Assembly: GCA_930367215.1 (NCBI GenBank)
Contig: OV884060.1
Location: forward strand, 98,232,151 to 98,296,150
Direction of reading: 5' to 3'
DNA: 64,000 nucleotides
DNA from: Pollenia angustigena
Lineage: Eukaryota; Arthropoda; Insecta; Diptera; Polleniidae
In this document: one piece after another, positions 54,941 to 64,000 of the stretch
Layout of the letters: the number at the start of each line of letters is the position of its first letter
Position numbering within the stretch: position 1 is the first letter of the stretch
Position numbers and translations under genes: made by a program
The notes under the pieces: generated by a model
What the model was told of the DNA's origin: nothing
The model's input: only the letters and a program-made list of their open reading frames with translations
The model's database searches: none

Positions 54941-57892
54941 TTTGCAGCATATTGCAGCGTATTTTTCTCTGTGTATGCTCACGTTTGTCTCCACCGGCCG
55001 GATGTTTACGCCTTATGTGAAACTCAGGTATCTGAAAATTCCGATCCACTTGATTTTCAGATTCCTGGGTATCACCTTCTATCCCTCTTTAATCTTCATC
55101 GGGGTCTTGCTATATACATACGCAATGAAGTTGTGTATCAATGCCAGCAATCAATGGGCATGCTTGATGCGGAATTTAACTGTCTTTGGGTTAAATTCAA
55201 AATCGATGCACACTATTTGCATTTCGGATTTCTTTACAGAAGTCCAAATGCGGGAAGGGATATTACCTTATCGGGCTTCGACTCCCTTTCCGACTCAATA
55301 GCGAAGATTCTTGAGAATTGTCCCGACAGTGAAATCGTTGTTGCTGGTGATTTTAATGTCCACAATTCTTCTTGGCTTCACCACTCGGGCCGTACAACTT
55401 ATGAAGGCCAATATGTTGAGCTTTTTGCTGCGCACAACCACCTCGTGCAACTGGTGAATGAACCAACACATATTCCGTGTGTTGACGGGCACCAACACAA
55501 TACCCTTGACCTCTTCCTCTCTTCGCACCCTCAAAAGTACGAAGTTGAGGTTCTAGCACCTCTCGGCAACTCGGATCATTGCACCATTTCCGCCTCTTTT
55601 CCGTTCTCCGAACTTCGGAACGTTTCACGACGGGCTACGAAACGATCAATATTTGTTTACGGAAAAGCACGTTGGGCTGAGCTCAATGACTTTTTTCGGC
55701 ATTTCAATTGGAAACTCTGTTTCCTGGACAATGACGTCAATGCCATGGCGAAAATGGTTGAAAACGTAATAATGCTGGGAATGAAAATCTTCATCCCAGT
55801 TAAAAAAGCTTCGAATAAACCTCGATCCAAATCTTGGTTTAATCAGTCGTGCAAATCAGCAGTCAGATCCAGAGAGGAAGCATTCAGAAATTGGCGTAAA
55901 AATAAAAACGTTGATACTGAATTGCTACGCAAAATGGCAAGGTCTTCGTGTGCCAAAGTACTTAGACGGGAAAAAACTCTTCACGAGCAACGTCTTCGTG
56001 CTGAAGTTCTTGCTGCTCCCCGGGCTAGTAAAAGCTTCTGGTCATTCGTTAAAAGAGTAAGGGTTAATGCTAGTTCTTCAATACCAGCTCTTTTAAAGGA
56101 TGGCCGATCATTCACGGACCCGGTTGATAAGGCTAATTGTTTTGCCGAATTATTTGCTAATAATTCTTACCTACCAGATAGCAATCAACCACTACCCGAA
56201 CTCGAAAAAGTATCCGTAACTATGCCTAGAATATTTTTTCGGGGTCGAGCTGTTAAAAGGGTTCTTGCGGATCTCGACATAAACAAGTCTCCTGGGCCGG
56301 ATGGTATACCTGCACTGGTCTTGAAGCAGTGCTCTTCGACGCTAGCTCGTCCCTTAGCAAATCTTTTCAGCACTTTATACCGTGCCGCGGAATTTCCAGT
56401 CTGCTGGAAAGTTGCTAACGTAACGCCAATTCCTAAAAAGGGAACCGCTAATAACCCTGAAAATTACCGCCCAATTGCAATTTGTTCGGCACTTTCCAAA
56501 GTTATGGAGAGTATGGTAAATTACCATCTTGTCAAATATTTAGAATCAAACTACCTACTAAGCGACCGCCAGTATGGCTTTCGTAGAGGTCGCTCTACTG
56601 GAGACTTACTAGCTCTGTTATCGGAAAAATGGTGCCATTCCATTCACCATTTTGGCGAAAGTAAGGTAATTGCTTTGGATATTTCTAAGGCGTTTGACAG
56701 AGTCTGGCATGGTGCACTCTTGTCAAAACTTGCTGCATTTGGTGTCGGTGATAATTTCTCTCGATTTATATCGAGTTTTCTCAGAGATCGCACTATACGA
56801 GTTGTTATTGATGGGGTTTCGTCAAACGAGTTCAAGATTCATTCAGGGGTGCCGCAAGGCTCCGTTCTTTCTCCTACTCTATTTCTTATCTTTCTAAACG
56901 ACCTCCTTTGTCAAACTTACAATCCTATCTACTCTTTTGCAGATGACAGCAACCTTTGCAACTCGTTCTCATTCGAATGTAGACCAAGCGTATCCGATGT
57001 CGCTGCTATGAGGCAGAATATGAATGATACGCTTGGCCGAGACCTTGACATAATCTCGGAATGGGGTCGTGCGAATAGGGTCGATTTTAATGCCCGAAAA
57101 ACCCAATGTTGCGTGCTGACGCATAAACGCGCGACAAATCAAGGTGCCTCATCTGTATATATGGGTGGTATAATTATTGAGGAATCAGAATCTCTTGATG
57201 TTCTGGGCATGAGGATACAATGTGATGTCCGATGGACAGAACATATATTCAAGGTGTCGAAAGAAGCATTCAAGTGCCTCGGTTTTCTAAGACGGTGTAA
57301 GATATACTTCACTCCATCTGATCTCCTTACTATTTATACCACCTATATCCGACCGCGTATGGAATACAACTCTCATGTGTGGGCCGGTGCTTCAAAGTCT
57401 ATTTTGGAGCTTCTCGACCGCGTGCAGGAGAGGGCGAAGGTTCTCATTGGTGACAGTAGGGTATCCAATTCTATTGACTCCCTCGAGCACCGTCGCAATG
57501 TGGGTTGTATTTGTCTGTTTTATCGTTACTACAATGGGATGTGTTCTGACGAAATTAGGGATCTGGTTCCCGAAACCCGTACGTTTGTTCGTAATACACG
57601 TTTTTCCTCAAGAGCCCATCCTTATGTGGTCGATTGGCAGGTGAATCGTACAACGCATTACAGAGAGAATTCATTTTTTTCCCGCACAGTTCGTATGTGG
57701 AATAACCTTCCTGCAGAAGTCTTCCCTCTCACTTACAACATGATTAAGTTCAAATCGAATGTTCACAAACACTACTCCCTCTATCCTCCTTCCCACAACC
57801 TATTTTCCTAGTTCCAACACAATGCAATGCATTAGTAGGGGTCATCCCCTGAGTGCTGGTCCTAAAAGTAAAAAAAAAAAAAAAAAAAAAAA
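54940..57892 (+). pseudogene. 5'-truncated LINE (endonuclease and reverse transcriptase) inside copia
   Basis: Reads in the same direction and same frame as copia protease, so one 1,349-residue frame covers both (53762-57811). The endonuclease lacks its N-terminal catalytic Asn segment but has YALCETQ, VVAGDFNVHN (about 55336-55365) and NSDHCTI. Reverse transcriptase has SPGPDGIPALVL, DISKAFDRVWH, GVPQGSVLSPTLF and a catalytic motif FADD instead of YADD (about 56935). It ends PSHNLFS at 57811, with a short 3' UTR and poly-A at 57870-57892. Open throughout, so young. Clade not certain. Confidence 0.85.
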
Positions 57893-59071
57893 GTAATAGC
57901 GACATGCTTTGGCATTGCCGATTTGGTCATTTAAATTTCAATGACTTAGGGGTAATAAGTAAAAAAGGTCTAGCAAATGGCATGAAAATTTCGAATCAAG
58001 CTGAAAATCACAGGTGCAAAACGTGTATGATAAGCAAGATTCATGTTGCACCCTTTCCTAAAGCAAGTGAACATCGTTCTGAAAATGTATTGGAGTTAAT
58101 ACATTCGGATGTATGTGGTCCAATAAATGTACCGTTTGTGGGTGGATCCAGATATTTTGTCACCTTTATTGACGATAAGACAAGCAGAGTATTTGTATTC
58201 TTCATGAAGTCAAAGGATGAGGTATTTGAAAAATTCAAGATATTCAAGCAGCAAGTTGAACGTCAAACAGAAAATAAGATTAAAATATTACGAAGCGATA
58301 ACGGACGTGAGTACATTAACAAAATTTTTGATTCTTATTTACAGGAGCACGGTATTTTGAGGCAGTTAACCGTAGTATACACACCTCAACAAAATGGTGT
58401 TACTGAACGCGCAAACCGAACGTTGGTGGAGATGTCACGATCCATGTTAGTACATGCGAAACTGAACAAAAATCTGTGGGCAGAAGCTGTTGCCACAGCA
58501 GTCTATTTGCGAAATCGTTCTCCTACTAAAGCTCTGTTAGATAAAACCCCATATGAAGCTTGGTATGGATATAAGCCGAAAGTTAGTCATATTAAGATTT
58601 TTGGTTCATGTGCAATAGCCTTGGATAAACGTCAAAAATCAATGTTTGATGCAAAAGGAAAACAACATATTATGGTGGGATATTCCCAAGTTGCAAAGGC
58701 GTACAGATTGTATGACAAGGAAACACAAAAAGTAATTTAAAGACGTGACGTGAGTTTTAACGAAAATTCGTTTGATTGTGTTGGTAGTGAAAATGGTCAA
58801 GATTGCAAAGTTGACGATTATATCATATTTCCCACTGATGAGATTAAAGAAAGTTCTCAGTCTTCTCATGATACAGTAGATGATTCAGTTTATCAAATGA
58901 TTGACGATCAAGAAGATGGTGGCTGATGATGGGGATAGTGATGAAATTGAAGAGACTAATAACAACACAATGCTTAATGAAATTCAATCAGAGGAAGTTA
59001 ATTTGGTAGATGATAGTCAGCAGCCAAGAAGGGGAAGAGGTCGTCCCAAAATAATTCGAGATGGCAGACCT
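57893..59071 (+). pseudogene. copia integrase and linker
   Basis: LWHCRFGHLNF is the end of the HHCC region. The core has HSDVCGPINVP (first Asp, about 58100), LRSDNGREYI (second Asp, about 58290) and QQNGVTERANRT (Glu, about 58400), then RNRSPTKAL. A TAA at 58738-58740 and a frame change near 58915 interrupt it; the acidic linker continues (EIEETNNNTM) to RGRGRPKIIRDGRP at 59071, where the MITE sits. Confidence 0.82.
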
Positions 59072-59735
59072 GTGGTGCGATTCACTTACTTTTAACGATC
59101 CGACAATCGTAATATTTGTCGACATTTATATTCGCTTGCAGTAACGATAGTGTGATTCTGTAATTTTTTTTAACGATAGTAAACAGCTGTTTTTTTTTTG
59201 TAACATCTCTGTCTACAAAATGTTAAAAAAAACGAAAAGCACAAAAGAGAATAAAATAAAAACATATGAAAATGTTCTTAACCCCCCTTGTTACACATAT
59301 TTTTTCATTTAAAATGCACTGAAAAAGGTCTGGCCAGACTCATAAGTAAGACGAAGGGTTAATTTGTGGTTTTATATTTTTTTTTTTTTTTGTGAATTTT
59401 ACATTTAGAATTTTATTTTTGTTCTTAATTTGCTTTCTTTTTGCAAATTTTAAATTTATTATTTTGTTTTTGTTCATACATATACATACATATGCATATA
59501 TCTTTGTATGTATGTAAGCTATTTTAAACATAAAAAACATTTTATCGATAAAATAAACACAAACTAAATTATTGTCGCTAAGATAACGACAAAAAAATTG
59601 CTTAAAGTAACAGCTGACTTTAAACGACAGCGAATATCGTTAAAAATTTTACAGAATAGCATATTCGATAAATTTTCGTTATACTTATTTTAACGATTCG
59701 ATTATCGTTATAAAAGTTAGTGAATCGCACTACTG
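59072..59735. mobile_element. 664-bp hAT-like MITE in copia pol
   Basis: GTGGTGCGATTCACT and AGTGAATCGCACTAC are inverted ends; the left appears two bases shorter than the CAGTAGTG right end. GCAGACCT (59064-59071) and GTAGACCT (59736-59743) form an 8-bp TSD with one mismatch. AACGATAATCG-type motifs repeat near both ends. The copia frame resumes at the right TSD. Confidence 0.82.
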
Positions 59736-59743
59736 GTAGACCT

Positions 59744-60908
59744 AAAAAACAATATAACGTGATAAATAGTTTATTCACAAAAGAAAAATTCGTGCCCCAA
59801 TCTACGGAAGAAGCAATTACATATGTAGTTGTAAAAAATCGTCAGAATGGAAGAATGCTATGCAAACAGAATTGGTTTTGGTAAAAAATAAAACATGGGA
59901 CTTGGTCGATTTGCCAGCTGGAAAAAGACCTATTGGATGCAAATGGGTATATGCCATTAAAACAACAAAAGATGGGCATGTTGAGCGATATAAAGCAAGA
60001 CTCGTGGCCAAAGGATGTAGCCAAAAGTACGGTATCGATTACCATGAAACGTTAAAGGTCCAGTACAGCATTTTCTTGGAATGGAAATAAACAGAGATGG
60101 TGAAACAGGCGATTTAACTGTGAGTAATATTCAATAAATAAAATCTTTGTTGAGCAAATATGATATGGAGCAATGTAAGAAGATATCAGTTCCCCTTGAA
60201 CCTGGTTTTCAAGTGGTTTGTGACAGCAATTGCAAAAAAGTAGAACTTAAAACGTATCAAACTATTATGGGAGAACTTATGTATTTAGCTATCACAACTC
60301 GTCCTGACATATTGCATTCAGTAGCAAAGTTATCACAGAGAAACACAGATCCTCATATTGAACATATGAAAGCTGTCAAAAATATTTTGAAATATTTATC
60401 GGGTACGAAAGAACTGAAGCTTCATTACAAATACAATGAGGGAGAATTAACTGGATATGCAGATGCAGATTGGGGCGGAAATGCTCTGGACAGAAAATCA
60501 TATTCAGGTTTTATGTTTTACTACGGCAGTTGCTTGGTTTCTTGGGAGTCCAAAAAACAAAATGTCGTCGCATTAAGTAGCACAGAGGCGGAGTACATTT
60601 CAATGTCAAATGCTACAAGGGAAGCCATTTACTTAAAACGATTGTTACTTGAACTTGAGTGCGTTGAAGATGTTCCAGTGACATTAAATGTGGATAATCA
60701 AGGTGCTTTAAAAATAGCTTCGAATGCTATATTTCACAACAGGAGTAAGCACATCGATATCAAGAACCATCACATACGAAACGCAATTAGCATGAAGCAA
60801 ATTAAACTTAAATATCTTAGCACGGAACATATGGTAGCAGATATTTTTACGAAAAATCTTTCTAGGATTAAACACATGAAATTTATTGAACTTATGAATA
60901 TTAATTAA
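59744..60908 (+). pseudogene. copia reverse transcriptase remnant and RNase H
   Basis: After a frame change near 59840 the N-terminal reverse transcriptase segment is recognisable ([20 protein letters not shown], then YKARLVAKG) up to about 60045. The palm with the catalytic aspartates is missing, and the sequence continues with FLGMEINRD (other frame), then from 60147 with the thumb and RNase H (YADADWGG, SLSSTEAEYI-like ALSSTEAEYIS, HIDIKNHHIR), ending MADIFTK-like at 60908. Cannot encode an active reverse transcriptase. Confidence 0.85.
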
Positions 60909-60952
60909 CTTTTATTGAAAATTAACTATCTAATATTAGGTTTGAGAAGGTG

Positions 60953-61162
60953 TGTTAAAAATACTACTTAGTTATAATGACTTATTGTTATATATTACAA
61001 ACCTAATCTTAGTAGGCTTTGAATTTGTATTTTTATTTTTAATCGTAGCAACCTTTGCTTTATACATAAAAATACATTTGTATATTCTTTCTTTTTTCAT
61101 TCCTTAATAAAACTTTAAATCGTTTAGAAGTGGTACGGGTTTTATTTACAATATTTCTTACA
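60953..61162 (+). repeat. 3' LTR of the copia element
   Basis: 210 bp, preceded by the weak purine tract TTTGAGAAGGTG and followed by the ATAAT TSD. Confidence 0.92.
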
Positions 61163-61190
61163 ATAATACTGAAATTTTTTATGATTTAAT

Positions 61191-61215
61191 GGGGGGGGGG
61201 GGGGGGGGGGGGGGG
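61191..61215. repeat. Homopolymer of 25 G
   Basis: An uninterrupted G-run in otherwise AT-rich sequence, about 30 bases after the copia element. May be G-quadruplex forming; the exact length is uncertain for sequencing reasons. Confidence 0.85.
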
Positions 61216-61299
61216 AATAGTACCAAAAAGGGGAAATACAGGAAATTTGATATTTTACTTAACTTTTTGGTATATTTTAAATTATCGTTTATGTTGGAC

Positions 61300-62470
61300 C
61301 TAAAAACATAAGATTCAACATGCAATGTCCTGAGTAGATAAGAATCAATGCAATGTCCTGAGTGGATAAGAATCTGTGACGGAACTTTTTGGTACTTTTT
61401 TGTTCCTTAACTGGTACTTTTTGAATTTCCTTTAGTATTGGACCTAGGAACATAAAATTCAATATGCAATGTCCTGGGTGGATGAGAATCTATGTATAAG
61501 AATGAACTTTTTGGTACTTTTTTATTCTTTGATTGGTACTTTTTGAATTTCCGTTGGTATTGGACCTAGAAAGATAAAATTTAACAAGCAAGGTCCTGAG
61601 TGGATAAGAATCCATAAGAGGGAAGTTTTTGGTACTTTTTTGTTCATTTACTGGTACTTTTTGAATTTCCGTTAGTATTGGACCTAGAAACATAAAATTA
61701 AACATGCACGATCCTGTTTAAATGAGAATCGTTTAGTGGGATCTTATTGGTACTTTTTTATTCGTTAGCTGTTACTTTTTGAATTTCCATTAGTATTGGA
61801 CCTAGAAACATGAAATTAAACATGCAAGGTCTTGAGTGAATTACAATCTGTAAGTGGATCTTTTTGGTACTTTTTCGATTTAAACTGGCACTTTTTTTAA
61901 ATTTTCGCTAATATTGGTCGTACGAACATAAAATTAAACCTGCAAGGTTCTGAAAGAATGAGAATCCCTAAAAGAGCTTATTGGTACTTTTGGGTTTTTA
62001 AGCTGGTACTTTTTCAATATCCGTTATTAATTAACTTAGAAACATAAAATTCAAGATGCAATGCCCTGAGAGGATAAGAATCTATAAGAGGGAAGTTTGT
62101 GGTCCTTTTTGTTCTTATACTGGTACTTTTTGAATTTCCTCATAAAATTTAACATGCAATGTCTTGAGTGGATGAGATTCTATAAGAGGGAACTTTTTGG
62201 TACTTTTTTATTCATTAACTGGTACTTTTTGAATTACCGTTAGTATTGGACCTAGAAAGGTAAAATTAAACAGTCAAGGTCCTGAGTGAATGAGAATCTG
62301 TAAAGGGGGTTTGATATTATATTTTTAAATGGTACCTTTTCAATTTCCGCATTTATTGGATCTAGAAACATAAAATAAATCTGCAAGGTACTGAGTAAAA
62401 GAGAATCTGTAAGAGGTATTTTTGGAACTTTTTCGTTCTCTAACTAATACTTTTTTAATAAACCGGTACT
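61300..62470. repeat. Minisatellite with about 119-bp period, nine to ten units
   Basis: Each unit has TTTTTGGTACTTTTTTGTTC, then ACTGGTACTTTTTGAATTTC, GTATTGGACCTAGAAACATA and CAATGTCCTGAGTGGATAAG. Successive GGTACTTTTT starts fall near 61386, 61506, 61626, 61743, 61861, 61980, 62097 and 62196. One unit is about 20 bases short. Reverse-complement relics lie at about 12985-13540. Confidence 0.85.
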
Positions 62471-63453
62471 TTTTTAACTTAATATTTATTTTAAGTTAAA
62501 GTAATTGTCTGGTACTTTTACGAAATTCGTCCATTTTAATAAAAACTAAATAAAAATTATCAACTTATCTAAAAACTACAAATGCATATTTGGTACTTTT
62601 TCGAAATTCGAACGTTTAAGGGATGAAAATTGTACATATGTTTGTTATTTTTTCAAATCTTTCATCGCAGAGCCTAACGTCTGAAACTAAAAGGTTGACA
62701 TTTGGACCATGGGCTGGCCTCTCGCCAAAGGATCCTGCTAAGCTCATACCTCCTTAACTAAAAGAGATGAAAAGCATTAACACTTATTGTTGTTCATTAG
62801 AAAAATTCCCTAACCTCATATCTCCTTAACTAAAAGAGATACAAAAATTGAATACTTATTATTGCTCATTAAAAAAATAAACGGACAGGTTTCTGGTACT
62901 TTTGTGAGGTACGGACTTTTTGGGGAGTAGAAGGGTAAATAAAAATTTTATCACATTCGTAGCTTATCTAAAAAATACAAAACAGATTTGGACCTGTTTT
63001 GAAATTCAAACGTTTAAGGTGTGAAAATCATTCCTAATTTTGTAACTTTTTTCACAACATTCTTCTCATTCTATCTATATAATATAAAACTGTAAAGTAA
63101 CTGAATGACACATCCTAAGATCCTGAAGCTAAAAAGCTGCCATTTGGACCGGAGGCTGGTCTCTCGCCAACTCGATCTCGCTTACCTAAAAAATCCAAAA
63201 CTAATAGAGATACAAAAAATTTAACACCTAATGTTGTTCATTAAAAAAATAAGAGGAACTATTTTGCTTTAACCTATTTACATATACTTTGGAATATAAA
63301 TATGTTCATGAAAGAAAAGGCCTGATTACAAAGTAGCGGGTTAAATGCTAGAATTTAAACAAATTTAAACCTAGAAAAATAAGCTTTGACATACAAATAT
63401 GACCACGAAGGAAAAGGAAACGCTAACGAAGTAGCGGGTTAAATGCTAGTATA
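62471..63453. repeat. Helitron-like dispersed repeats
   Basis: The unit at 63069 starts TCTATCTATATAATATAAAA and ends at 63453 with AAGTAGCGGGTTAAATGCTAGT. The same ending (AAAGTAGCGGGTTAAATGCTAG) occurs 100 bases earlier at 63333-63354. A TC start and CTAG(T) end without TSD fit a Helitron, but no Rep/helicase gene is present and no 3' hairpin is obvious. Confidence 0.45.
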
Positions 63454-63528
63454 ACAATAAAACAGCAGTCCCTCTTATATTATACATAAATACAATTTAA
63501 AATAAACTGAGATTTCTACCAATCAATA

Positions 63529-64000
63529 ATGGCATGCATAAAAAAAGAATGCAACTTAGGTGGATATGATGATAGAATGGTTATCTGTTGGTTGTGTCAT
63601 GGGTTATGCCATTTTAAATGTTGTGGTCTCTCCGGTCTAGTTGGTGAGGCAATTGCAAAAAATAGAAATCTGCATTGGCGTTGTAATGCCTGTCAAAAAT
63701 TTAGTGCTGAATTTTACAGATTTTTTCATATAATAGTATTTACTGAAACCTGGCTTAACAATAAAATTAATAACTCAGAAATTTTTTGTTCTAAATATCA
63801 GATTTTTAGAAAAGATAGAGAAAGTTGTGTGCAATATAATAGCAACACAAAAAGTCGGGAGGTGGTGTGTTAATTGCCATTACAAACGAATTCTCATCTG
63901 AGGAAATTATTCTCCAGGAATTTTTACATATAGAACTTGTATGTGTTTATTTAAAAATACATAAGCAATCTTTATATATTGTGTGCTTATACATTCCTCC
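63529..64000 (+). pseudogene. LINE fragment: PHD-like ORF1 start fused to endonuclease (runs off the window)
   Basis: ATG at 63529 opens a cysteine-rich domain (VICWLCHGLCHFKCCGLSGL, then WRCNACQK) of the PHD-like type found in ORF1 of some Jockey/CR1-group LINEs. It passes abruptly, without ORF1 remainder, into endonuclease sequence (FTETWLNN, about residue 73-80). After a frame change near 63850 it continues GGGVLIAITNEF and LYIVCLYIPP at the end of the window. An internal deletion joined the two parts. Confidence 0.7.

Larger units (their letters stand above)
53502..61162 (+). mobile_element. copia-like LTR retrotransposon, defective, 7.7 kb with insertions
   Basis: Two 210-bp LTRs (53502-53711 and 60953-61162), nearly identical, start TGTTAAAAAT and end TTTCTTACA. 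The 5-bp TSD ATAAT occurs at 53497-53501 and 61163-61167. The domain order gag, protease, integrase, reverse transcriptase, RNase H is that of Ty1/copia. A LINE (about 54940-57892) sits between protease and integrase, a 664-bp MITE (59072-59735) precedes reverse transcriptase, and the reverse transcriptase palm is deleted near 60050. Confidence 0.93.

Noticed and set aside
53762..57811. A single novel 1,349-residue gene
   Set aside because: The first third is copia Gag-protease and the rest a LINE with its own poly-A tail at 57870-57892; copia resumes immediately after it.
61300..62470. CRISPR-like array
   Set aside because: Whole units of about 119 bp repeat without constant repeat/variable spacer structure; it is a minisatellite in a eukaryotic context.

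Overview
This is an AT-rich window from an insect nuclear genome, most likely a brachyceran fly. That is inferred from the kinds of elements present (LOA-, Jockey- and other non-LTR retrotransposons with fly-type ORF1s, CsRn1-like Ty3/gypsy, copia with an initiator-Met primer site, hAT, Harbinger) and from dispersed repeats of the kind common in higher flies. I recognise no host gene: every coding stretch I can identify belongs to, or decays from, a transposable element (TE). Boundaries were set mainly from terminal inverted repeats (TIRs), LTR pairs and target-site duplications (TSDs) read directly in the sequence.

Layout. 1-2.5 kb: a truncated hAT element holding smaller insertions and a tRNA-derived SINE. 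2.7-4.5 kb: a 1,382-bp hAT MITE with an exact 8-bp TSD, inside an older inverted-repeat unit. 4.5-6.2 kb: AT-rich repeat debris. 6.2-35.3 kb: one LOA-type LINE split by a deep stack of nested insertions. Element A (7679-33836, hAT-like) sits in the LINE; a CsRn1-like gypsy element (8781-33521) sits in A; the 3' LTR of that gypsy element is split by element B (11868-29487, hAT-like) and by a hAT element with its own transposase gene (29522-33346). Inside B are a 558-bp hAT MITE, a 4-kb non-autonomous LTR element with 1,084-bp LTRs and a tRNA-Lys primer site, a four-copy satellite, and a minus-strand LINE. That LINE carries an apparently complete Harbinger transposon, its 890-bp deletion derivative and a palindromic MITE.

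35.4-46.6 kb: dispersed repeats, a second copy of the first hAT family with an exact 8-bp TSD, a second SINE, a 2.4-kb CTGTGGCCG-ended element, and two decayed TE genes. 46.9-52.2 kb: a Jockey-type LINE cut by a 2.1-kb TA-flanked element (in ORF1) and by a 502-bp TAA-flanked MITE (in ORF2). 52.9-63.5 kb: Helitron-like and minisatellite repeats holding a 7.7-kb copia element with 210-bp LTRs and a 5-bp TSD; the copia is itself interrupted by a 5'-truncated LINE and a 664-bp MITE. 63.5-64 kb: another LINE running off the window.

Function. The only gene pair that looks capable of working together is in the Harbinger element at 18.7-22.5 kb: a two-exon DDE transposase and a convergent MADF/Myb-like protein, both open throughout. 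The LTR elements seen here have lost the reverse transcriptase core or all of gag-pol; the LINEs carry frameshifts, truncations or insertions; the 29.5-kb hAT transposase has one apparent single-base frameshift.
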